DNA from: Hanleya hanleyi
Lineage: Eukaryota > Mollusca > Polyplacophora > Lepidopleurida > Hanleyidae
Length of the DNA stretch: 64,000 nt
Direction: 5' to 3'
Assembly (NCBI GenBank): GCA_036873755.1
Contig: JAVTVY010017414.1
Span: forward strand, 1-64,000
The first letter of the stretch is position 1. Each line of letters starts with the position of its first letter. The position numbers and the translations under genes are program-made. Positions 1-10,945 of this stretch are shown one piece after another. Under the pieces are notes generated by a model. That model did no database searches. It saw only the letters and a program-made list of their open reading frames with translations, and was not told the origin of the DNA.

Positions 1-1691
1 CTGTAAGTAATATACATTGCTGTTTCAATTTTTGTGTTTCCCATTTTACCTCTACTGTGGAACTTGTGCTGATTGTATTCCCACATAACTTGTAGATACC
101 CAATTTTTTCACACAAATATCATTGTTTCTCCTTTGCGTATGAGCAATCTGTCGCGAGGTAGTAGGTGGTGTAGCGCCCCTTTGGCTTGTTTTGTGGTGA
201 ACAGTATTACGGAAGCATGAGCACAAGCCCCTGAAACATTTTTCATCTGAGTAGCATGTTTCTCTGCCGCTATCGTAATACTCTGGACAAACTCCTATGT
301 CTGTCTTAACATGAATTGCAGGTAAGCACCTAAAAGGTGCGTGGACCCCTCAGCCTGTTTTTATTAGTCAAGTAGGATCAGGGCTGCATCTAGAGCCAAT
401 TTAGTTCCAGAAAATGTATGGGTGCCCAAAACTCAAATGAAACAAAAAAACGAAAGTGTTGTTGTTGTTCAATTTGAAAGGATTTCTGAAGAAAATCAAT
501 CTGATTAAAACTCAGACTTAATAAACCGCTCCTCTATTGGACATGTCGCTGATTAAGATCTGGGACAGTTCCTATAACAAATCCGTCAGATGAACTCCGA
601 ATCAAATAGTTTCCGGGTCAAATAGTCGCCCAATGAGACGCCTCGTAATATAGCGTGACGGCTAATCTCCTAATCTCAGTTGTTGTTGCGATGCAGTTAT
701 GAACTGATTTTATGAAGCAAAATAACCGTACCTATATATCCAGCAGTGCAAGAAATATCCCTTGATCTTTTCACCTGGTCTGTCATGGAGTAAAGAGAGC
801 AACGGGGAGCAAATAATAATCTTCGGTGATCGCTCATGAACTGGAGTCGACAGCAAGAACTTCGTCAGCCGCATGCATGGGGGTTGGATTTTTCTGGGTC
901 TCGTCCGTACACTCGGCAACATAAAGATTTTCCGTAGCCGGTAGGAAGAACGGCTATACAGTGTCTTTTTACGTAGCATGCAAGAAAGCATCTGCAGTTG
1001 TTCCTGCTTTAATGCGGGCACGCATGGCACACCATAACTTTCGATCTCGCCCTTGAACTTGGCCGCCACTGAATATAGGGCGCTTTCCATTTCGCGTAGT
1101 CGGCGTAGCCGCTGGCAATGCCTTGATTGTGCACGTTCCATTTACTGTGCCCGAGCAATGCTGGCGTTGCCTCCGAATGGAAAGCGCCAATAGGCACCTG
1201 TTCGCCTGTTTAGGCTGGACTGTGATTGGTCGCCAGTCTGACATACACGACAGATTCCCACATCTTAATCAGCGACATGTCCGATAGAGGAGCGGTTTAT
1301 TGAGTCTGAGTTTTAATCAGATTGGGAGAAAATACTCATAGAAAAAGCTTCTGGGAGCCTCAATATCGATCCCATAGCTGGGTATTGAATTTCATGTTTT
1401 GTGATTGATCACAGGCTTTTTGCACCGAAATTCACACAAAACAATTGGATCCTCAATAATGAATTACGAAAAGGAACTGGGAGTTTGGGATCGGAACCTG
1501 TAAAAAATCCCTGAATACAGACGTGCGGATACAGTTTGTGTGATTTCTGTACGGTATAGAATAGACTTTGTTTTCACGTGAGTGGTGTGCTGGGATTACA
1601 TCATGCAAGAAAGTGTAGCTTTACCAGTGGCAATTTATGCATTTTCAAACTAACAGGGGTTCGATATTGCAGGAATTCCCCTGCCAGTTAT
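1..1691. repeat. Segmental duplication, copy A (truncated at window start)
   Basis: This stretch is nearly identical to 5879-7639, differing by scattered substitutions and a ~70-bp segment (around 6040-6090) present only in copy B. Copy A runs off the left edge. It contains the TIR transposon at 497-1324 and ends at the sequence CCTGCCAGTTAT, after which the copies diverge. High identity indicates a recent duplication. Reading frames at 710-1244 recur in copy B but lie inside the non-autonomous transposon and show no recognisable protein. Confidence 0.9.
497..1324. mobile_element. Non-autonomous TIR DNA transposon, copy A
   Basis: An 828-bp element has ~70-bp terminal inverted repeats starting CAATCTGATTAAAAC and ending in the exact complement. 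It is flanked by a 9-bp near-perfect duplication (GAAGAAAAT at 488-496, GGAGAAAAT at 1325-1333). No transposase is visible. A 9-bp duplication with long TIRs suggests a Mutator-like origin; that superfamily assignment is inference. Confidence 0.8.
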
Positions 1692-1736
1692 ACAGCTGTC
1701 TTTGGATTAATTTGTTCTTTTTCCTTAACATTGTTT

Positions 1737-1976
1737 CAGGGGATTGCTGAGGCGGGCATTGTGAATGCAGTAGGTGGAAAACAACTCGACCCACCCCGTT
1801 TAGTCATGTTTATGACCAATGAAGTGAAAGTGCAGGAAATTGTAATAACAGCAGATAAAGAGATCATATATTGCGAAACTGATAACGTGAAAGAGGCACT
1901 CCTTCACTGTGTGCTAGTGTATTACGCAATGGATCTCAGCTATCCTCGTATCTATTCGCAGCTCCCGGCACTATAG
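1737..1976 (+). pseudogene. Candidate isolated terminal exon of an unidentified repeated gene
   Basis: A pyrimidine-rich tract ending TTGTTTCAG at about 1738 is followed by an open frame of about 78 codons ending at a TAG (1974-1976). The peptide reads GIAEAGIVNAVGG at its start and YYAMDLSYPRIYSQLPAL at its end. The style (a hydrophobic 'ALLHC' helix, then YYAMDLSYP) resembles the C-terminus of uncharacterised repeated proteins in invertebrate genomes; that likeness is recalled and not checked. No upstream exon is found, and the acceptor lies just beyond the duplication boundary. Probably a gene fragment; function unknown. Confidence 0.3.
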
Positions 1977-2512
1977 TGTTGTGTGTGAACATTATGTCTG
2001 CATTGATAACAAATGCTAGAAAAGTCAAAGTTGATGGATACATCATTAAGCAGTTATTTCATTTATGAATTCATTTAATTTATGAATTAAGTCGTTTGAT
2101 ACTATATTATGTTGATTTGCATTGGAAATCTGACTCATATTAGAATACAGTCTGTACCTGAAATATTGAAAAGAAATTGAAAATTTCCTGCAAGTATCAA
2201 ATGTACAGGTCTCCTAGTGTTTAATACCTTGTACTAGTAATGCTAGAAAAGTCAAAGTTGATGGATATTTCATTAGGCAGGTATTTGAATTATGAATTCA
2301 TTTGATTTATTAATCTATTCATTTCAGGCATTTGATACAACATTTTGCGGTGATTTGCATTTGAAAATCTGGCTCTTCTTAGAATATAGTCTGTACCTGA
2401 AATATTGGAAAGAAATTGAAAATGTCATGCAACTTCAGTATCAAATGTACATATGTCATAGTGTTGTGTGTGAACATTATGTTGCATTGATAACAATGTT
2501 GAGCTAGTAATA
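1965..2512. repeat. Local direct repeats (two copies; third at 3578-3760)
   Basis: A ~200-bp module containing TGTGTGTGAACATTATG and GCTAGAAAAGTCAAAG occurs at about 1965-2170, 2215-2500 and 3578-3760. The third copy is separated by the foldback element at 2514-3573. No gene is seen. Confidence 0.65.
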
Positions 2513-2513
2513 C

Positions 2514-3573
2514 CCCTGTCACACTCTACTGCGATCAGCCGTCGACCGCTTTGCGCTCCCGGACTTTGAAATTTTTCACCAAAGCGCAGTGACATCGCTG
2601 AAAATTGTGAAATCCATGACACCAGGTAACTTACAGTAGCTTACAGTACGTTCTTGACTCGCTTATTACGCTCTCACTGCGACCCTATGCGTTCCCAGTT
2701 TGATCATCAGTGCGCTCTCAATGCGCTCCCACTGCGCTCTGTGTGCTCTCAGTGCGCTCTCAGTGCGTCCAAGTCGCTGCCGCTGCGCTCTCACTACGCT
2801 CTCAATACCTTTGCAACTCGTTCATTGCGCATGTGCGGCGTGTATAAAAATAGAGCCTCCTGCGACCAGGGCATCAGTCTACTTTCAGCAGGCCAAAAAC
2901 CAAGAAGTCCGCACATTCTGCTTGCCTGCGGCCATGGTCAAGAGCAGATGCACACTGATTGTGTATAGACGATGGAGCTGTATTTATACCAAAATGTGTG
3001 TGGGGGGTCAGTGGAAGTGGGATCGTAATAAGAACGCACTGTGAACCTATTGCAAACGTCGGAACAACGCGTTGGACGTATAACGAGCGTCATAGTCTCA
3101 ATGGCAGCGCAGTGTGGACGTAGAATGAGCGCAAACAAGCCCACAAAGCGTAGTAGAAGTGTAGTAGCAGCGCAATAAGAACGCAAGATGCACGTATTGA
3201 GAGCCCAATTAGCGTACAGCAGTCGCACACCAGTCGCAGGGGACGATTTCTGCGACCCCAAGTCGCTTCTATGCGTTGTTGCTACGTCCACGATATGCTC
3301 ATGTAGTTCGCTTTGCGCTGCCATGGCGACTGTACTGCGTCATTACACCGTTCTCGTCAGAGCGCCGACCCGCTGCGCTTGTTTTGTGCATGCACAAAAC
3401 AAGCGCCGAGTTTTGGCGCTCAAGGTAGCTCATGGCGACCCTCTCCCGTCCTTGACAGTTTCCACTGCGTCACCAAATCGTTCTCAGAGACCTTACTGCG
3501 CTTTGCCTCACGCTTTCATACTTTTCAGGTCGCAGTGGGAGCGCCAGCGTGATCGCGGGTGAGTGTGACAGGG
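2514..3573. mobile_element. TIR foldback element rich in TGCGCTC repeats
   Basis: The element begins CCCTGTCACACTC (2514-2526) and ends in the exact reverse complement (3561-3573). Its left half repeats TGCGCTCTCA-like motifs and its right half carries the complementary orientation (e.g. GAGCGCA, CAGCGCAG), so the whole element can fold back. No transposase is visible and I could not settle a target duplication. Open frames here arise from the repeats and are not annotated. Confidence 0.65.
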
Positions 3574-3758
3574 CCTTAATGCTATCTATTCGCAGCTCCC
3601 GGCACTAGTGTTGTGTGTGAACATTATGTCTGCATTGATAACAAATGCTAGAAAAGTCAAAGTTGATGGATATTGCATTAAAGAGTAATTTGATTCATGA
3701 ATTCATTTGATTTATGAATTTATTAAGTAGTATGATACAATAATTTACTGTGATATCT

Positions 3759-3870
3759 GGGGCCAATTTCGTACAACAATTTTTTTATCGTGAATTTTAT
3801 TATTATTATAATGGGCGTATCGTAAACTTACGATAAAAATTGGTGTACCACCTTTCATGAAAGTGGCCCC
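3759..3870. mobile_element. Short MITE, GGGGCCA...TGGCCCC
   Basis: A 112-bp element has termini GGGGCCAATTTC and GAAAGTGGCCCC, with an internal inverted pair around TTTTTATCGT / ACGATAAAAA. No coding capacity. Confidence 0.6.
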
Positions 3871-4930
3871 TGGAGTGGCTCTTCTTAGAATACTATCTGT
3901 TTGGCGAAACCGAAGCCTTTGTCACCTTGACATGAGAAAGATGTCCAAGCAGAGCCAGTCTGTAGGTAACAGGACTTGGCTAACTCAATTTGAGGGGAAA
4001 GTCACTCAATTGAGATTTCACTGAAGTCAGAATGAAACAGTAGAGTTCTCTTAACCTTGTATGAAACTGTTCACTGGACGTTTTTTAGAGTGTCAAATTA
4101 TATAGCATTTATGTTTGAAACACAAAGTATTAGCTTCATGTACTACGTCTGATTTTGTTGGTATTCTGATTATGTTGTTGGTATTCTGATTCTGTTGACC
4201 TGCATGTATGTCTATTATAAGTTCCCGTCAACATTTTTTTTACAAATGTGTTGTACCAAACAAAATCAGACGTAGTACATGATGCAAATCTTTGTTTCAG
4301 TCGTAAATAGTATAAAATGTTGATGCTGTTGCACGTTTTTGACAAAATCGGCAACAGTTTTGAATTAAAACACTGACATTAAACATATAAACACCTATGT
4401 TTTCCTACCTAAAACAGTAGCGACTTGCAAATAAACGCCAACATAAAATTAATAAACCTGGACGTTTTTAACATAAACGGTAGCATCAAAAGAATAAACC
4501 CTGGTGTTTTACATACCAAATCGTAAGCAATCGTAAGCTGTTGACATGTGCAGTTTACCATAAAACAGTAGCGTTTTGTTTCATAAACATGCGACATGTT
4601 TATTAAAAACGGATGACGTGTCTAATAAGTGTGTCTGGAGTTAATCGCGTTGTGCGTTTTTGTTAATCACGGTGATGTTTTTAAATAAAAACACTAGTGC
4701 AAAACTTATCAACGTCAGTGTTTTCCAGCTGGGTTGATTCTCAAAAGAAATTATAAACACAGGCGTTTTAGTGGAAACGGTTGGTGTTTGTCATATAAGT
4801 GTTTCCGTTTTCAAAAAACGTAACTGTTTTACAGTAAAACGCCTTGACATGTTTATTAAGTGTGTCTGGCAAGTGTTTTTGAAGCGTCGAAATAAAACGT
4901 CTGGTATTTACTGTGTAGTAGGGGCGATAA
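3871..4930. other. Gene-free, with an AAAAC/GTTTT-rich periodic stretch
   Basis: About 3871-4340 holds nothing recognisable. From about 4340 to 4920 the sequence alternates AAAC/AAAAC and GTTTT/GTTTTT clusters, often around CAGTAGCG, TAAACG and TGTTTATTAA, without a clean unit length. It looks like a degenerate short-repeat or foldback-derived tract. Confidence 0.5.
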
Positions 4931-5344
4931 TCACGGTGTTGGGCCCTTAACCTTGTCGATACCTTCGAGACGCTCCAACTCTGCAACTTTGTCAGACATT
5001 GCTTGTCTAATGTGGAACGGTAACCGTCGTGGCAGCTGGGCTACCGGCTTCACATCAGAATTCACGCCAATCTTGTCCTGAAACTGTCTCAATTTTCCCA
5101 ACCCCGAAAACAAGCAACTGTGCTTCTTGATGATATCAGAATCATCTGTAACTGCATTTACTTGTGATCCCACGCGTAACAATCCAAGCTCGATCGCGGT
5201 GTTACGACCAAGCATGAGACACCAATGGTTTACCTGAACCATAGGGATACATTTTCGCCATAGTCTACTTTTATTTGACATCCTGTTTGGAAATGTCTTG
5301 CCAGACATCACTGCCAACAATATTCGCGGTTGCACTACGCTCAT
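4931..5344 (-). pseudogene. Ty3/gypsy retrotransposon pol remnant (protease tail to RT start)
   Basis: The minus-strand frame holds the C-terminal end of a retropepsin domain (LMLGRNTAIELGLLRVG) followed by the linker into reverse transcriptase (SGLGKLRQFQDKIGV, then VKPVAQLPRRLPFHIR and VKGPTP). These are the characteristic Ty3/gypsy 'GLGK', 'VKPVAQ-RR-PF-R' and 'GPTPW' segments. The frame stops where the conserved Trp would follow GPTP: the codon is TGA. Only ~0.4 kb survives; no LTRs, gag, RT palm, RNase H or integrase are visible. Its upstream side abuts the inverted-repeat element at 5328-5760. A dead fragment. Confidence 0.75.
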
Positions 5345-5760
5345 AAACAGCTTGTGTCACTTACGTACCTACTCTCCTTGTTCACCCGCTGATTCACAAC
5401 GCATATTTCGCTCCTCTTGACCGTTAGGGGGCGCCTTAGCTAGTTGTCCAATCACCGTGCCGTAATAGCTTGGAGGTAACCAGATTCCTCATACTAACCA
5501 CGATTGGCTAACTACTGCACATGATCGAAATTACGTCACATTGAGAGAAAAGGTGGTGGATGCCCGGATGTTAATTGCTGTCATAAACAAAGCAGACCGA
5601 GACTCATCTGTAAGAGTGATTTTCATTGGCCACCGAGGGTTGATCTGCGCAGAGCGCCCCTAACGGTCAAGAGGCGCGAAATATGCGGTGTGAATCAGCA
5701 GGGGAATAAGAAGAGTAGGGACGTAAGTGACACAAGCTGTTTATGAACGTATGGTTGCAC
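5328..5760. mobile_element. Inverted-repeat (MITE-like) element
   Basis: Arms at about 5328-5434 and 5652-5760 are reverse complements over ~105 bp, sharing CTCATAAACAGCTTGTG, TGACCGTTAGGGG and ATATTTCGC. The ~215-bp centre has no gene. The left arm overlaps the start of the Ty3 remnant frame, consistent with insertion into or next to it. Confidence 0.65.
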
Positions 5761-5878
5761 CCTAACCGATCAACATCTCTACAGGAATAATTGCAATATG
5801 AACAGTGGTTTTCCCAAATTCCAGAGATAAAGGTTTAACAGCGAACACGTATTCGGGACGCTGAGTCTCGGAGAACTC

Positions 5879-7639
5879 CTGTAAGTAATATACATTGCTG
5901 TTTCAATTTTTGTGTTTCCCATTTTACCTCTACTGTGGAACTTGTGCTGATTGTATTTCCACATAACTTGTAGATACCCAATTTTTTCACACAAATATCA
6001 TTGTTTCTCCTTTGCGTATGAGCAATCTGTCGCGAGGTGGGATATATGCATACTTTGGCGTTGTGAACGCTGTGGAAAATGCTGTCTAGTAGGTGGTGTA
6101 GCGCCCCTTTGGCTTGTTTTGTGCATGGTGAACAGTATTACGGAAGCATGAGCACAAGCCCCTGAAACATTTTTCATCTGAGTAGCATGTTTCTCTGCCG
6201 CTATCGTAATACTCTGGACAAACTCCTATGTCTGTCTTAACATGAATTGCAGGTAAGCACCTAAAAGGTGCGTGGACCCCTCAGCCTGTTTTTATTAGTC
6301 AAGTAGGATCAGGGCTGCATCTAGAGCCAATTTAGTTCCAGAAAATGTATGGGTGCCCAAAACTCAAATGAAACAAAAAACGAAAGTGTTGTTGTTGTTC
6401 AATTTGAAAGGATTTCTGAAGAAAATCAACCTGATTAAAACTCAGACTTAATAAACCGCTCCACTATTGGACATGTCGCTGATTAAGGTCTGGGACAGTT
6501 CCTATAACAAATCCGTCAGATGAACTCCGAATCAAATAGTTTCCGGGTCAAATAGTCGCCCAATGAGACGCCTCGTAGTATAGCGTGACGGCTAATCTCC
6601 TAATCTCAGTTGTTGTTGCGATGCAGTTATGAACTGATTTTATGAAACAAAATAACCGTACCTATATATCCAGCAGTGCAAGAAATATCCCTTGATCTTT
6701 TCACCTGGTCTGTCATGGAGTAAAGAGAGCAACGGGGAGCAAATAATAATCTTCGGTGATCGCTCATGAACTGGAGTCGACAGCAAGAACTTCGTCAGCC
6801 GCATGCATGGGGGTTGGATTTTTCTGGGTCTCGTCCGTACACTCGGCAACATAAAGATTTTCCGTAGCCGGTAGGAAGAACGGCTATACAGTGTCTTTTT
6901 ACGTAGCATGCAAGAAAGCATCTGCAGTTGCTCCTGCTTTAATGCGGGCACGCATGGCACACCATAACTTTCGATCTCGCCCTTGAACTTGGCCGCCACT
7001 GAATATAGGGCGCTTTCCATTTCGCGTAGTCGGCGTGGCCGCTGGCAATGCCTTGATTGTGCACGTTCCATTTACTGTGCCCGAGCAATGCTGGCGTTGC
7101 CTCCGAATGGAAAGCGCCAATAGGCACCTCTTCGCCTGTTTAGGCTGGACTGTGATTGGTCGCCAGTCTGACATACACGACAGATTCCCACATCTTAATC
7201 AGCGACATGTCCGATAGAGGAGCGGTTTATTAAGTCTGAGTTTTAATCAGATTGGAAGAAAATACTCATAGAAAAAGCTTCTGGGAGCCTCAATATCGAT
7301 CCGATTCCATAGCTGGGTATTGAATTTCATGTTAATAAACCTCTGTTTTGTGATTGATCACAGGCTCTTTGCACCGAAATTCACACAAAACAATTGGACC
7401 CTCAATAATGAATTACGAAAAGGAACTGGGAGTTTGGGATCGGAACCTGTAAAAAATCCCTGAATACAGACGTGCGGATACAGTTTGTGTGATTTCTGTA
7501 CGGTATAGAATAGACTTTGTTTTCACGTGAGTGGTGTGCTGGGATTACATCATGCAAGAAAGTGTAGCTTTACCAGTGGCAATTTATGCATTTTCAAACT
7601 AACAGGGGTTCGATACTGCAGGAATTCCCCTGCCAGTTA
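5879..7639. repeat. Segmental duplication, copy B
   Basis: Counterpart of 1-1691, containing the second copy of the TIR transposon and ~70 bp missing from copy A. Homology ends at CCTGCCAGTTAT, after which copy B runs into a dispersed repeat. Confidence 0.9.
6427..7254. mobile_element. Non-autonomous TIR DNA transposon, copy B
   Basis: Same 828-bp element as at 497-1324, here with a perfect 9-bp target duplication GAAGAAAAT at 6418-6426 and 7255-7263. Because both copies sit inside the segmental duplication, one insertion predating the duplication explains them. Confidence 0.85.
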
Positions 7640-7930
7640 TTTCATATTATACTTCTGAAATAAAATATGGTTTGTGCAAAAGCTTTCGGATAAATCGATG
7701 TAGCAAAATTGAAGAAAAATCTTGTTCTTCATTAAGGCGACGCGAAATTCAAACCTAACAGGGGTTCGATACTGCGGGAAACCCCACCAGTTATTTCCGC
7801 TTGTACTTCTGAAATAAAATAATGTCACCAACCTGCTAGCTATTACTATAAAGGAATAAATTTTAGGTGATTCCGCATGTGTGTGTGAAAAAACAATGTA
7901 CACTGCATCTCATACATATCATATGATGCT
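7639..7930 (-). repeat. Dispersed repeat R2 (two nested or tandem parts)
   Basis: On the minus strand this matches copies at 45055-45330, 45900-46320 and 61085-61300. Shared blocks are GATGCAGTGTACATTGT, TTTCAGAAGTACAA, a GC palindrome near GGCGGGG/CCCCGC, GAACCCCTGTTAG and GTGTCGCCTTAA. A short piece also ends both copies of the segmental duplication. No coding. Confidence 0.65.
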
Positions 7931-7967
7931 GAGAAGCTGTGGATAGGAAAAAGTCCAATAACATTTA

Positions 7968-8152
7968 GGGCTGTTCCATTTGAAAAGGTATGGGAGGGGA
8001 GGAAGGCACTCAATATATTATTCTATGGGTCATAGGAGGAAATCACCTTCAATCCATGTTACAACATTGGGAAGGCCAAATTTCTATGGGTGGTGGGGTA
8101 TAATTCAACGCTGCCTTCTGTCCCTCCCATACCTTTTTAAATGGAACAGCCC
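7968..8152. mobile_element. 185-bp MITE with TTA target duplication
   Basis: TIRs start GGGCTGTTCCATTT and end in the complement; the arms extend through AGGTATGGGAGGG. Flanking TTA at 7965-7967 and 8153-8155 is a 3-bp duplication of the kind PIF/Harbinger elements leave (superfamily is inference). Confidence 0.7.
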
Positions 8153-8345
8153 TTAGTGTCCCAGGGGTGGGAAAATCCTCCCGAGGGTAGTGCATAGGTT
8201 GAACAAGTGTAGCATCATGTAAGCTCCCAGATAAATGGGATTTGGGGGGTCCATCCAATGATAATCTTGAATCTTGAATGGACCAGGCTTTCTTGTATCA
8301 GGGAACCTTCAAAAGTCACAATGAAACATGCAACCAAGCGTTCCC

Positions 8346-8726
8346 GATGGGCATAGATAACTGCAAAAGCTAAGCCATCAATAAATAATAATAAAAAAAA
8401 TAATAAAAATCATGAAATCATCATAGCCATCTGAAAATCTAATCATTTCATCAGTCAACATTCAGGAAGCTATCACCAAAGTTTGGTCAGGCCCGACTTG
8501 ATAGATCTGCAGATATTCAGCGGACAAGAACATGGTGATGGGCATAGATAACAGTGCAAAAGCTGAACCATCAATAAATAATAAAAAAATTAATTAAAAA
8601 TCATGAAATCATCATAGCCATCTGAAAGTCTAATCATTTCATCAGTCAACATTCAGGAAGCGCTCACCAAAGTTTGGTCAGGCCCGACTTCATAGATCTG
8701 CAGATATTCAGCGGACAAGAACATGT
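8346..8726. repeat. Two-unit tandem repeat, ~191-bp period
   Basis: Units 8346-8536 and 8537-8726 share GATGGGCATAGATAAC, ATCATAGCCATCTGAAA and TTTGGTCAGGCCCGACTT. A GGACGGAC run and a palindrome around CCCACAGCCCTATGGGCTG follow; the inverted counterpart of that tail appears at about 61500-61590. Confidence 0.75.
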
Positions 8727-10945
8727 TGACGGACGGACGCTAGGACGGACGGACGTACGTACATGGCAACGACAAGACCCCACAGCCCTATGGGCTGAGG
8801 GGTAATAAACGTCAATCTCAGCTGTGATGAAGCGCATTTGTCAGTTAATTGATCACTGATCATGGATCCGCAGCGGATTGGCGTTCACTCATTGGTTTGA
8901 TTTAGAGAAAACCCCTTGCTCTCTATTTATATCCAGAACTACTGTGGGCAACTAACCAAGCCAGTGTATCGATCCTAACACAGATTGATCAATACACTAG
9001 ATCGCGAGGATGGAGTAGTCGAGGAGTAGTAGAGAAAGGGCATCCTCAGACGCGCATTGGTGCAGTGTGTTTGTGTGAAAGATGGGTCATCCTGGGTCCA
9101 AGCCATAAAGTTTTCATGTCAGACATACCCTTCCAACCAAACAGTACACACGAAGATCAATATTGTATATGTGCTTTTGCTTTTGTTATTTTAATATCGT
9201 AGTTCATTCTGGGAGAGAACTATGACATTGTAATTTAACTTAGGCAATCAGTGTATATGCTATTATCCATCCTAACGATTTTTCCATGGATTTTACATTT
9301 CACGGCTAATATGTTGGCCTTCATGTAAGCCGAATAGTTAGAACAGTGTGGTGTGCAATCTGTTGGCTCTGCGCTCGTTGTAATCGAATGGCTACCACGT
9401 GGGCGATTTAACCGGTTTTCTGATGTGACAGGTTTGAACTTCATCGCTGGCATAACTACTAATATAGTCAAAGCAAAAACCACAGGCTTGGGATACCGAC
9501 ATGCTAATTCAGAACAGTCACGGGGGATGAAATGTATTAGATTGTATAATAGTGACAACGACTCATTCGAATCACCAAAAATGTCCAGGTAAACCCTCTG
9601 CGAGGATTTAGGATTTATCTGGACTTCTGAAGATGCGACTGCGCATGAGACAACCGGCAAAAAAAAAACACCCCAAGTTGACTGTACCGAACTGACGCTT
9701 CGATATGACACCAACCACGACACATCTGGGCCATGGATGGCCCCCTATTCCACCACAGGCTTCCCTGGACATTCACATCGGGCGAGACACGCATCTATCA
9801 CGAAGACATGACTCTCTGTTGAGATTGTTCCCTGTCTAGTGCGCATGCGCTGACCCGGATGTTACGCGATGAACCCGGATGTCGCACCCGGATGTTGTGC
9901 GGTGATTCCGGAAGTGAACTTTAACCCGGAAGTTACGTGACCGAAAATGATCTTTCACCTTTACCTTCACCAGCAACCCTTAATAATAAAGAATTTCGGT
10001 ATAGATACTTCAGGTAGGGAGCTATTGTCTGAGTCTTGGTGCATCTGAAAAGGCTCAAGTCTAGACATATTGTTGTCCCAAGACTTGGCTAGTGTATGCA
10101 TTGTCTCGTGATTCTTACATGAAGTATGAAACAGAATTCCGAGGCTATATTACTACTGAGGGACCCTGTTGTACCCACGCTAGCCATTTGATTTTAAAAA
10201 TCCACAGAAATTATTTTGAATCACCTGTTAGACTCGTGTTAACGGTACAAGCAAAATGGGCTACCTGCTGAAGAAACTGACTTTATTCGAGATTATAAGA
10301 CTGTATTTGAATATCACAACCGATTATGTTACTCTGCCACCAAAGCATCCGTGTTGGAAAAGAGGAGAGGTAGTCAGTGTTTCTGGACACGAACCGGTGG
10401 ACATAAGCTGTCAGAAACAATAACAGCCTGTCAATCACACCAGTTCATGTTGTGAATATCCGGCCGTTTGATAATGCATGACAGATGGCGTGATTGATAG
10501 GGTCCACTTCACAGGTCGCGCGACTGGTAATGAGGGCATTTTCAAAGTTCGGTTTTAATTACGCTTAATCAATGAATATTCTTATACTTTTCGTAACTAA
10601 GTGTTCTCCTTTAATATATACAATGGTCCCACGCGCGTGGGTCGGACAGTGTAGAATGCTATTACAATTTGTAATGAGTTTGGATGTCAATGAACTGAAA
10701 AATCGGCTGATGATATTTTGCTGAAGAAATTTTGCTGAAATTATGTTTAGGGCTTACTGGAATATTAGTATATGTAATTCCGGGTCTGCACTTTGATTAA
10801 AGTTAATCATTTGACAATATTACTTGCCCCGATAGCAGCCAGTGGTGTACTGTCCAATCAGTTTATTGCTTTAACTTCGTACAAAGTATGGAGCACATAT
10901 ACAATGTTAATTAACAATGCCATGGCGGCTAACCTGACAATCTGT
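8727..10945. other. Gene-free stretch with one promoter-like motif cluster
   Basis: No gene is recognised. A 162-codon minus frame (9235-9723) has no domain I know. At about 9838-9935 there is a cluster of NRF-1-like GCGCATGCGC, three CCCGGATGT boxes and CCGGAAGTG/CCCGGAAGT ETS-like boxes. The rest is AT-rich intergenic DNA. Confidence 0.5.

Noticed and set aside
710..1244. Overlapping ORFs repeated at 6640-7174
   Set aside because: They are preserved only because the DNA is a recent duplication; they lie within a non-autonomous TIR element and show no domain.
1660..1680. tRNA B-box-like GGGGTTCGATATTGC
   Set aside because: No acceptor stem or anticodon arm around it; part of repeat R2.
2654..3562. 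ORFs rich in CALSALS/RCAL words
   Set aside because: Translation of TGCGCTC repeats inside a foldback element.
9235..9723. 162-codon minus-strand frame near a promoter-like cluster
   Set aside because: No recognisable domain, signal peptide or splice context; codon content unremarkable. Not called as a gene.
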